From Paenibacillus sp. NAIST15-1 (lineage in GTDB: Bacteria > Bacillota > Bacilli > Paenibacillales > Paenibacillaceae): a stretch of DNA of 64,000 nucleotides. This document shows positions 8,712 to 15,655 of the stretch, piece after piece. A program made the position numbers and the translations under genes. The stretch covers positions 124,001 through 188,000 of the forward strand of contig NZ_BBYF01000002.1 of NCBI RefSeq assembly GCF_001894745.1. The letters are read 5' to 3'. Under the pieces are notes generated by a model, which searched no databases, was not told where the DNA came from, and saw nothing but the letters and a program-made list of their open reading frames with translations. Each line of letters opens with the position of its first letter. Positions within the stretch are counted from its first letter, which is position 1.

Positions 8712-9953
8712 ATGTCAACACATATGCAGCCTACACTCGTCTTTCCGGTAATCAGTGACATACATATTGATCCTTCGGGTGAAGGTAGTGTCGCCAAGTT
8801 CGAACGAGCGATGCTGCAGTTGAATGCAAGGGCGCCTCATCAGGATGCGTTTGTTATTGTAGGGGATTTAACAAACAATGGACTTGAGGAGGAATACGAT
8901 CGCAATTTGGAAGTATTCCGCAAGCATAAGCTGCCAGGAGCGACACCGCTTATCACGATCGGCAATCACGACTATTGGAACGGACTTCCGATTGAAGAAG
9001 CGCAGGCTCGCTTTCTTGCAAAAACGGAGATGCCATCCTTATATTTTCATCAGGTCATTAAGGGTTACCATTTCATTGTCATGGCGACAGAGGATAAGGT
9101 TACATCAGGGTACTTCTCATTGGATCAGATTGCATGGCTTCGCGAACAACTGCAGGTGGCTGCAGCAGATTCAGCAGAGCGTCCTATATTCGTCTTCCTG
9201 CATCAGCACTTGAAGGACACCGTGTACGGCAGCGAGGACTGGGGCATTCAGGACAATATTGAACCGCTTATGGAGGCATTGCGGCCATATCCGCAGGTTA
9301 TTACGTTCTCCGGGCACTCCCACTATCCGCTTCAGGATCCGCGCAGTATTCATCAGGAGGACTTTACTTCTGTTGGAACGGCTTCGCTTAGCTATATGGA
9401 AGTGGAACATGGCAAGCTGCAAGGGAATTTGCCGTTAGGGTTCGAGAAGTTCAGCCAAGGCTTGCTTGTCGAGGTATATGAGGATCGCGTTGCGATTCAT
9501 AGGCTTGATTTCGAATATGATCGTCAGATTGGAGACGCTTGGATTGTGTCGCTGCCGGCGTCAACTTCAACCTTTACATATACCATTCATCGTGACACAG
9601 AGGAGCCATGCTTCCCAGATCACGCACAATTGCATGTAGAAGAGGAGTGTACAACTTCACATTCTATCGTTATCGTCTTCGATCAGGCGTCCGATAATGA
9701 GCTTGTGCATGCCTATAACGTTACGGTTGAGAATCGTAGTGATGTAGAAGAGATTGTACATTACGCTGCATTTTCCGAATCTTATAAATATCCGGTTCCA
9801 GAGCAGCTTCGTCTGGAGATACCAGGGCTGAAGCCAGATTGTGAATACTCCATCGCGGTACAGGCAATAGATGCATTCGGCAATGGGAGCAAGCGTGTGC
9901 TGCAGGGAAGCTGTCGTACTCGTCCTGTTGAAGTGCTGAAGGTGGAAAATTAA
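8712..9953 (+). CDS. Metallophosphoesterase with C-terminal fibronectin-like domain
   Basis: 413 aa. Calcineurin-like phosphoesterase with the full metal-binding set in order: SDIHID (about 14-19), GDLTNNG (about 52-58), GNHDYW (about 89-94), HQHL (about 168), and SGHSHYP (about 205-211). Residues about 290-405 form a beta-rich module that reads like a fibronectin type III or DUF4073-type domain, ending with YSIAVQAIDAFGNGS. No signal peptide is visible, so it is likely cytoplasmic. The DeoR gene is divergent. The substrate is unknown; phosphodiesters or sugar phosphates are possible. Confidence 0.85.
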   Translation: MSTHMQPTLVFPVISDIHIDPSGEGSVAKFERAMLQLNARAPHQDAFVIVGDLTNNGLEEEYDRNLEVFRKHKLPGATPLITIGNHDYWNGLPIEEAQARFLAKTEMPSLYFHQVIKGYHFIVMATEDKVTSGYFSLDQIAWLREQLQVAAADSAERPIFVFLHQHLKDTVYGSEDWGIQDNIEPLMEALRPYPQVITFSGHSHYPLQDPRSIHQEDFTSVGTASLSYMEVEHGKLQGNLPLGFEKFSQGLLVEVYEDRVAIHRLDFEYDRQIGDAWIVSLPASTSTFTYTIHRDTEEPCFPDHAQLHVEEECTTSHSIVIVFDQASDNELVHAYNVTVENRSDVEEIVHYAAFSESYKYPVPEQLRLEIPGLKPDCEYSIAVQAIDAFGNGSKRVLQGSCRTRPVEVLKVEN

Positions 9954-9990
9954 TTTATCCTAATTAGTATTCGAATATTGTATAATCCAA

Positions 9991-10026
9991 GTGCCCAAAG
10001 CAAACCAATGCTTTGGGCACTTTTCG
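9991..10026 (+). terminator. Terminator after metallophosphoesterase
   Basis: A perfect 12-bp stem, GTGCCCAAAGCA (9991-10002) with TGCTTTGGGCAC (10009-10020), is followed by TTTT. Confidence 0.9.
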
Positions 10027-10082
10027 TATTTCACCCTAGTTTCATATTCGTATTTTTATGCATTATGATGAAAAAACTTGTA

Positions 10083-10112
10083 AAAGTATCAATAATCGTT
10101 GTTTTGTCATAT
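10083..10112 (+). repeat. 30-bp promoter-associated direct repeat, copy A
   Basis: Starts AAAGTATCAATAATCG and ends TTTGTCATAT. It is repeated at 13536-13565 with one mismatch; a weaker match continues about 12 bp upstream of each copy. The -10 box TATACT (10135-10140) begins 23 bp after its last base, exactly the spacing found at copy B. Likely an activator-binding site, or a relic of promoter duplication. Confidence 0.8.
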
Positions 10113-10134
10113 TTCAACATTTCGTTGCAAGACA

Positions 10135-10140
10135 TATACT
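10135..10140 (+). promoter_or_regulatory. -10 box of the bacteriocin operon promoter
   Basis: TATACT, with a poor -35 (TTTCAA at 10112-10117, 17-bp spacer). The upstream repeat element probably compensates for the weak -35. Confidence 0.5.
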
Positions 10141-10241
10141 TCAATGTAACTAGAGTGGTGAAACTAAAGAACTAGGATCGTGCGAGCTAGCAAACATCTG
10201 ACTATGACGCTGTACTATTTTTGAATGAAGAGGGGGAACAT

Positions 10242-10733
10242 ATGGGACTTGAAGCAGCATTGAGTATTTTTCTGTGTACAATTCTTGTGTACTCTTCAAT
10301 TGCGAAGCTAGTAAGTTATCGTGATTTTAAAAAAACCGTACAACAGCTCAACTTTCCTTCTTTTACGGCTTGGGGTGTAATAGTGTTCGAACTGCTAGTT
10401 ACAGTTTTACTAGTGTTTGATACAACTCATTTTGCTGGGGCGGTAGGTTCGCTTCTCCTATTTGGTTCATTCTATTTCGTAGCCGGCAAAGCACTATGGG
10501 ACAAGAAGAAGATTACATGCAATTGCTTCGGGAAAACGACAGAAGAGCAACTAGGTTGGGGGACAATGTTAAGAAACACTCCATTCTTCGCAGCCTCTCT
10601 ATTATGCATCTGGCTGCATAGTCCTGCTTCCATGAGCGGAATAGCAGCTATCGAATGGATCAGTGTTGCTGGTATCACTATCGGGCTCATTAATGTCTAT
10701 ACGCTATGGAATAATCGCAGCCTATTAAGTTAG
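10242..10733 (+). CDS. MauE/DoxX-like redox membrane protein
   Basis: 163 aa from ATG 10242 behind GAAGAGGGGGAAC. Four hydrophobic segments (about 4-22, 42-60, 66-84, 110-150) and the paired cysteines ITCNCFG (Cys93, Cys95), the CxCFG signature of MauE-type proteins. These pass electrons between the membrane quinone pool or thioredoxin-like partners and extracytoplasmic thiols. It lies 10 bp before a membrane-anchored thioredoxin-like gene and upstream of a six-cysteine peptide, so its likely job is forming or isomerising disulfides in that peptide. Family assignment is firm; the role is inferred. Confidence 0.8.
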   Translation: MGLEAALSIFLCTILVYSSIAKLVSYRDFKKTVQQLNFPSFTAWGVIVFELLVTVLLVFDTTHFAGAVGSLLLFGSFYFVAGKALWDKKKITCNCFGKTTEEQLGWGTMLRNTPFFAASLLCIWLHSPASMSGIAAIEWISVAGITIGLINVYTLWNNRSLLS

Positions 10734-10743
10734 GAGGACATGA

Positions 10744-11307
10744 ATGGAACAGGTTTTTAACATTTCTTATTTTGCACTATGGATTATTGTCACATTGCAA
10801 ACCTATTATATTGTCCAAATTGGAAAAAAACGAAATGTCCAACAAGCCAATACGAATCAAGGTCCAGTGTTGGTGCATGAGCATCATGGAGTGCCTGCGG
10901 GTGAACTGTTTCCTCAGCTCCAATTTGACTCGATTAATCAAGGATCAATTGATTTGAAGAGCATGACAAAAACAGGATTCCTCATAGCTTTTACCTCTGT
11001 AAGTTGTGATCAATGCAAACTCGTATACCCAATACTTAAACGCTTCTATCAATTAAGGCCAGACATAGAAATTATTTTATTGATGCAGGGCAATGATTTT
11101 GACGTTGAGAAAATAATTGATCAATATCAACTGACGATGCCGATTGTATCCATCATTCCTTCAGATATGGCCAGACTCCAGACAGGATACTATCCGTTCA
11201 TCTATTACTTATCCCCTGCCGCAGAAGTACGAACAAAGAGCATTATCAATTTCGAAGAGCAGTTAAATTTGTTAGTTGAAAAAGGACAGGTGAAAGTTGC
11301 TGCTTAA
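10744..11307 (+). CDS. Membrane-anchored thioredoxin-like (TlpA-type) protein
   Basis: 187 aa. A single N-terminal membrane anchor (about 7-25) puts the rest outside the cell. The thioredoxin-like domain (about 50-185) carries a C88-D-Q-C91 active site following FTSVS, and the expected cis-Pro region near MPIVSI. The start is supported by AGGAGG six bases upstream. It forms an operon with the MauE-like gene (10-bp gap) and with the cysteine-rich peptide that follows 72 bp later. It probably acts as the thiol oxidase or isomerase for the peptide, with MauE as its redox partner. Confidence 0.8.
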   Translation: MEQVFNISYFALWIIVTLQTYYIVQIGKKRNVQQANTNQGPVLVHEHHGVPAGELFPQLQFDSINQGSIDLKSMTKTGFLIAFTSVSCDQCKLVYPILKRFYQLRPDIEIILLMQGNDFDVEKIIDQYQLTMPIVSIIPSDMARLQTGYYPFIYYLSPAAEVRTKSIINFEEQLNLLVEKGQVKVAA

Positions 11308-11326
11308 ATCAATTGAAAAAGGTAGT

Positions 11327-11341
11327 AAAGGCTAAGCCTTT
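11327..11341 (+). other. Small stem-loop before the peptide gene
   Basis: AAAGGC-TAA-GCCTTT without a T-run lies between the thioredoxin-like gene and the peptide. It may protect or process the short downstream message; function not known. Confidence 0.35.
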
Positions 11342-11379
11342 GACTATAAATATGACGATTTAGAAAGGAGGCAAGACAT

Positions 11380-11514
11380 ATGAGTTCAGGATGCTTCACG
11401 ACTGGAGGCTGCACTTCCGAGAAATGTGCACACTATCCACAAGAGAAATTTGTTTATGAAAGCGTTTATGTATGCGCAGGTTCTTCTACTACTACTTATT
11501 ACTGTACTTGCTAG
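11380..11514 (+). CDS. Putative six-cysteine leaderless bacteriocin-like peptide
   Basis: A 44-aa gene too short for usual ORF cut-offs. Support: a near-perfect ribosome binding site AAAGGAGG (11364-11371) 8 bp before ATG, and a perfect 12-bp terminator just after the stop. Cysteines are at 5, 11, 16, 32, 42 and 44 (C-x5-C-x4-C-x15-C-x9-C-x-C). The middle is aromatic and charged (EKFVYESVYVC), the rest Ser/Thr/Gly-rich. No Gly-Gly or Sec leader is seen. With MauE-like, thioredoxin-like and exporter neighbours and no RiPP maturases, a disulfide-bonded, defensin-like antibacterial peptide is the best reading. The C16-C32 stretch recalls laterosporulin (class IId), from memory only. Confidence 0.7.
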   Translation: MSSGCFTTGGCTSEKCAHYPQEKFVYESVYVCAGSSTTTYYCTC

Positions 11515-11524
11515 TAGCTAGCCG

Positions 11525-11556
11525 GAGAAGAGAGGGACTCCCTCTCTTCTCTTTTT
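11525..11556 (+). terminator. Strong terminator directly after the peptide gene
   Basis: A perfect 12-bp stem, GAGAAGAGAGGG (11525-11536) with CCCTCTCTTCTC (11540-11551), has a 3-nt loop and a TTTTT tail. It limits read-through into the exporter, so peptide mRNA should exceed exporter mRNA, as is common for bacteriocin structural genes. Confidence 0.92.
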
Positions 11557-11617
11557 CATTGTATTGATTCAAGTAGTGTAGAGAATTCTAAAGATCGTAT
11601 AAACGGGAGAATAAACG

Positions 11618-13453
11618 ATGGAAATTTCAAGTGATGGGAAACGTAATTTTAAAGAAAAAAGAAGACTTGTTATCAGTGTACTATTTCAGTTTTTCCCCAC
11701 GATGATGAAGGTCATTCCTGGAATGACTCTGATTATTGTTGTGTGCAATATAATAAGTTCGTTAATCCCTGTCGTTCAAATTTATCTAGTAAAGGAACTC
11801 ATTGATGAGATAACCGCACTATTCGAAAGCCACTCCAGTTCCCTACTGACGATCTATCTGCTGTTAGGGATTCAGGGTACACTGCTGCTTCTCGATAAAC
11901 TAATTCAATTTGGTGAGAAGATTGTAGGGTTTCGTGCGCAGCAGCACTTAAAGTTTTATTTTGAACACTTATTAGTCCACAAGTCATCTAAGCTTCCGCT
12001 TCGTTATTTTGACCGTCCCGAGTACTTTGATCAGCTTGAGCGAGCAGCTCTCGGCATGGATATTAGAGGATTTTCGATATTTGTATTATTTATGAACGCG
12101 CTGCGGAACTCCATATCTATAATCGGAATGTTGTCTGTCTTACTATCCTTTCATTGGATACTCGCACTTGTTGTGCTGCTTATGCTGATTCCTAGTTTGT
12201 GGGTCAATTTATACTTCGGCCAGCGCAAATACATGCAAATGATTAATCAAACCCCAACACAAAGAAAAACACACTATCTGCTCCAACTTTTGCATAGCCG
12301 GCATGCAGCTAAAGAATTTAGAATCTATCAACATACAGATTATATAATAGGAAAATGGACTGAGTTATTTTGGAAAACAACAGATGAACGATATCAATTG
12401 GAAAAAACAGCGAGTTGGAGAGCCTTATTAGTTGGTTCTGTACAATCATTTTTGAACATAGGTACTTTCGGTATATTAGTATGGTTTGGTTATCAGGGGT
12501 TATTGACAATAGGCCATTATGTTTCACTGACGCAGGCTTTGGTGCAAATAGAGGGGTTCATATCAGGATTGGGACGCAATATAGCTGGGATTTATGAAGA
12601 ATCCTTATTTGTCAGTGAAGTATTGCAATATTTACATATAGAAACAGAAGAAGACAAGGAAAGTAAAGAGGACACAGTTATGTTTCCAAGTCAGCTGCAT
12701 GATTGTATTGAGGTGCGCGATCTTACTTTCTCATATTCGAATCAATCCAAGCCTATATTGAAAAATATTACTTTCCGTGTTGCGGCTGGAGAAAAAATTG
12801 CAATCGTAGGAGAGAATGGGGCAGGCAAGAGTACGCTTGTGAAATGTTTATTAGGACTCTATTTCCCGAACGAAGGCTCAATCACATATGATGGGATAGA
12901 AATTCGTGCAATAAATACAGCAAGCCTGCGGGAGAATGTGTCTGCTGTGTTCCAAGATTACGTCAATTACCAGCTAACTGCACGTGAGAACATTGCCATG
13001 GGAAAGTTGGGCCATATTCATGACGATGCAATGATTATGGAAGCGGCAGACAATGCCGGGGCAGGGGAGATACTGCGCAAACTGCCGCAAGGCATGGATA
13101 CGGCGCTTGGGGCTATGTTCGAAGGCGGACATGAATTGTCTGGAGGACAATGGCAGAAAATTGCATTAAGTCGGGCGTTTATGAAGCAGGCACAATTCAT
13201 GATATTGGACGAGCCAACGGCAGCTCTGGATCCTAAGTCTGAAGCGGAGGTATATGATCATTTTATGAAATTATGCGAGGGGAAGACAACCATTATGATC
13301 TCCCATCGATTGAGCAGCTGCCGGCATGCTGATCGAATTATTGTACTTCATGATGGTGAAATCATCGAAGAAGGCAGTCATGAGGAGTTAATTCATAAAC
13401 AGGGCAACTATGCAGAAATGTTCGCTTCGCAAGCCGGAAGATATAGTGCTTAA
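11618..13453 (+). CDS. ABC exporter (fused permease-ATPase), putative peptide exporter
   Basis: 611 aa half-transporter: a six-helix membrane domain (about 25-330) then an ATPase domain with Walker A GENGAGKST (398-406), signature LSGGQ, Walker B FMILDEPTAAL and H-loop ISHR. There is no N-terminal C39 peptidase domain, which fits export or self-immunity for a leaderless peptide rather than leader cleavage. The start follows AACGGGAG. It lies 103 bp after the peptide gene across a terminator, so it is read by partial read-through or by its own weak promoter. Substrate assignment rests on context only. Confidence 0.85.
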   Translation: MEISSDGKRNFKEKRRLVISVLFQFFPTMMKVIPGMTLIIVVCNIISSLIPVVQIYLVKELIDEITALFESHSSSLLTIYLLLGIQGTLLLLDKLIQFGEKIVGFRAQQHLKFYFEHLLVHKSSKLPLRYFDRPEYFDQLERAALGMDIRGFSIFVLFMNALRNSISIIGMLSVLLSFHWILALVVLLMLIPSLWVNLYFGQRKYMQMINQTPTQRKTHYLLQLLHSRHAAKEFRIYQHTDYIIGKWTELFWKTTDERYQLEKTASWRALLVGSVQSFLNIGTFGILVWFGYQGLLTIGHYVSLTQALVQIEGFISGLGRNIAGIYEESLFVSEVLQYLHIETEEDKESKEDTVMFPSQLHDCIEVRDLTFSYSNQSKPILKNITFRVAAGEKIAIVGENGAGKSTLVKCLLGLYFPNEGSITYDGIEIRAINTASLRENVSAVFQDYVNYQLTARENIAMGKLGHIHDDAMIMEAADNAGAGEILRKLPQGMDTALGAMFEGGHELSGGQWQKIALSRAFMKQAQFMILDEPTAALDPKSEAEVYDHFMKLCEGKTTIMISHRLSSCRHADRIIVLHDGEIIEEGSHEELIHKQGNYAEMFASQAGRYSA

Positions 13454-13468
13454 ATAGGAGTATTAAAG

Positions 13469-13520
13469 AAACAATACCGGAAGTCTCTGTCATGTTGAGA
13501 TGAAAGGTATTGTTTTTTTT
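13469..13520 (+). terminator. Terminator after the ABC exporter
   Basis: AAACAATACC (13469-13478) pairs with GGTATTGTTT (13506-13515), followed by a run of T. It closes the peptide cassette. Confidence 0.8.
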
Positions 13521-13535
13521 ATAAAAGAACGTGTC

Positions 13536-13565
13536 AAAGTATCAATAATCGTTGGTTTGTCATAT
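13536..13565 (+). repeat. 30-bp promoter-associated direct repeat, copy B
   Basis: 29 of 30 bases are identical to 10083-10112. The -10 box TACAAT (13588-13593) again begins 23 bp after the last repeat base. It lies upstream of the sugar ABC operon. Confidence 0.8.
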
Positions 13566-13570
13566 ATCCG

Positions 13571-13593
13571 TGAAAGCGCTTTGCTTTTACAAT
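13571..13593 (+). promoter_or_regulatory. cre-like site and -10 box of the sugar ABC operon
   Basis: TGAAAGCGCTTTGC (13571-13584) has the palindromic AAAGCGCTTT core of CcpA sites and occupies the spacer before TACAAT (13588-13593). This would give glucose repression. The -35 is poor, so an activator at the adjacent 30-bp repeat is likely. Confidence 0.55.
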
Positions 13594-13666
13594 GAAGAAG
13601 ACAACATCTGGAAGGAGTTAAGATTTATTCAGCAAGAGTTATTTTGAATCAAGGAGGGATTTTCAT

Positions 13667-14641
13667 ATGGCGAAGGCAACCACGGGAGCAGAGATAGAAC
13701 CGGGCCTGAACCTGGATAAGCATAAGAAAAGCGCATTAAAACGATTTTTTATGCAAATAGACATACAGCTCATGGTGCTGCCCGCACTTGCTCTAATCTT
13801 TATATTTTCTTATATCCCTATGTATGGCATTCTTATTGCTTTTCAAGATTATAAGCTTAAGGCAGGCTTCAATCTGTTTAGCAATGAATGGGTAGGATTA
13901 AAGCACTTTATTGATTTTTTTAATTCACCAGAATTTGTACCTGTTATGCGCAATACGATTATTATCAGTTTTATGAAATTTATCTTCGGGTTTCCAGCGC
14001 CAATTGTGTTAGCGCTTATGCTTAATGAAGTGCGTAAGATGGCCTTTAAACGGGTCATTCAAACCGTTACGTACTTGCCTCACTTCTTATCATGGGTAGT
14101 TATCGGATCCATGGTTACATCCTTACTGTCCGTAGACAATGGCAGCATAAATATGCTGTTAGAGAAGCTCAGGATTATCGATGAGCCGATTAACTTCATG
14201 TCATTGGCAGAATATTTCTGGTCGATTCTCGTTGCAACCAATGTATGGAAGGAAATAGGGTTTGCCTCCATTGTATATTTGGCAGCGATTGCAGGGATCG
14301 ATCCTCATTTGTATGAAGCAGCATCGATAGATGGTGCGAGTCGATTCAAGCAGATGACGCTCATTACACTGCCTTGCATTATGCCAGTTGTGATCATCTT
14401 TATGATTCTTGCAATCGGCAACCTGCTCAATGCAGGCTTCGAGGACATTCTCATTCTCGCTTCGAATCCAGCCTTGAGAGAAGTATCAGACTCGCTTGAT
14501 GTATATGTAGTTCGTGTCGGTATTGATAATTACAGGTACTCCTATGCAACGGCAATCGGCCTGTTCAAGGCTGTTGTCAGCGTCACGTTGCTTACATTTG
14601 CGAACTTCATTGCCAGAAAGACGGGCAATAGCTTATGGTAA
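13667..14641 (+). CDS. CUT1 sugar ABC transporter permease (LplB type)
   Basis: 324 aa, six predicted helices, with the conserved cytoplasmic EAA loop (YEAASIDGASRFKQMTLITLP) that docks the shared ATPase. It forms an operon with a second permease (14673) and a lipoprotein binding protein (15656). The start is preceded by AAGGAGGGATTTTC. This LplB/YtcP/LipO class in Paenibacillus takes up oligosaccharides and usually lacks its own ATPase gene, as here, relying on an MsmX-like ATPase encoded elsewhere. The substrate is unknown. Confidence 0.9.
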   Translation: MAKATTGAEIEPGLNLDKHKKSALKRFFMQIDIQLMVLPALALIFIFSYIPMYGILIAFQDYKLKAGFNLFSNEWVGLKHFIDFFNSPEFVPVMRNTIIISFMKFIFGFPAPIVLALMLNEVRKMAFKRVIQTVTYLPHFLSWVVIGSMVTSLLSVDNGSINMLLEKLRIIDEPINFMSLAEYFWSILVATNVWKEIGFASIVYLAAIAGIDPHLYEAASIDGASRFKQMTLITLPCIMPVVIIFMILAIGNLLNAGFEDILILASNPALREVSDSLDVYVVRVGIDNYRYSYATAIGLFKAVVSVTLLTFANFIARKTGNSLW

Positions 14642-14672
14642 TGAATCATTCCATAACTAGGAGGACTGAATA

Positions 14673-15569
14673 ATGATACGTGATAGTATAGGAGATCGCA
14701 TCTTTACGGTTTTTATCTATGTAGTGTTAACCTTATTGGCCTTTTCGACCTTTTATCCATTCTGGAATTCACTTGTCATATCGTTTAATGAAGGATTGGA
14801 TACGTCTAAGGGCGGCATTACTTTCTGGCCGCGCGAGTTTACATTGGAGAACTATAAAATTGTATTCGAAGATTCGCGATTAATGAATGGGTTTGTGATT
14901 GCCCTCTTGCGAACGGTCATTGGAACGGTAGCATCCATCTTAGCGACGGCCATTTTTGCATACGGGATGTCGAAGCGAGGGCTTATGGGCCGCAAGTATT
15001 ATATGATTATGTGTATCGTTACCATGTATTTTGGAGGCGGTCTCATTCCGAGCTATATGCTCATTCGTGGACTTGGTTTGTTCAACTCTTTCTGGGTGTT
15101 CATTATTCCGGCACTTATTAGTGTATGGAATATGATTATATTCCGAACCTTCTTCCAAGGCTTGCCGCAAGGCTTGGAAGAGTCAGCGAAGATTGACGGC
15201 TGCGGTAACTGGGGTACATTCTTCCGTATTGTCTTCCCGTTATCTGGCCCTGTTATTGCTACCTTGTCTCTGTTCACAGCGGTTGCGCACTGGAATGAAT
15301 GGTTCGTAGCCAGTATCTATATTACGAACGAGAATCTGCTTCCTATTCAGACGATACTAAGACAGATACTATTCTCCAACATCGCATCTGAACAGTTGTC
15401 CAATGTAGATACGAGTGCGCTTGTGCACATCAATGCTGCGAAGAAAATAACCTCTAAGGCATTGACGATGGCGACGATTATGGTAGCAACGCTTCCAATT
15501 GTATGTGTGTACCCGTTCTTGCAGCGTTTCTTTGTAAAAGGTGTATTGATTGGCTCGTTGAAAGAGTAG
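14673..15569 (+). CDS. CUT1 sugar ABC transporter permease (YtcP type)
   Basis: 298 aa, second membrane subunit, with a six-helix layout and EAA loop LEESAKIDGCGNWGTFFRIVFP. The ending FFVKGVLIGSLKE is typical of YtcP homologues. The start follows AGGAGG. It is 31 bp after the first permease and in the same operon. It pairs with that permease to form the membrane pore. Confidence 0.9.
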   Translation: MIRDSIGDRIFTVFIYVVLTLLAFSTFYPFWNSLVISFNEGLDTSKGGITFWPREFTLENYKIVFEDSRLMNGFVIALLRTVIGTVASILATAIFAYGMSKRGLMGRKYYMIMCIVTMYFGGGLIPSYMLIRGLGLFNSFWVFIIPALISVWNMIIFRTFFQGLPQGLEESAKIDGCGNWGTFFRIVFPLSGPVIATLSLFTAVAHWNEWFVASIYITNENLLPIQTILRQILFSNIASEQLSNVDTSALVHINAAKKITSKALTMATIMVATLPIVCVYPFLQRFFVKGVLIGSLKE

Positions 15570-15655
15570 CGATTGTTTAATCTGCTGGACATTTGGATGC
15601 GTTTAGAGCAACCTTGCTTTAAACATAGATTACAAAATTGAAAGGGGAAAAAGCC

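Noticed and set aside
9978-10175. 65-residue open frame after the metallophosphoesterase
   Set aside because: Starts before and runs through a perfect terminator and the promoter element of the next operon; no ribosome binding site.
10083-13565. The 30-bp repeats as attL/attR of an integrated element
   Set aside because: No integrase or recombinase inside the interval, and both copies keep promoter spacing to a -10 box, so a regulatory reading is preferred. Promoter duplication at insertion remains possible.
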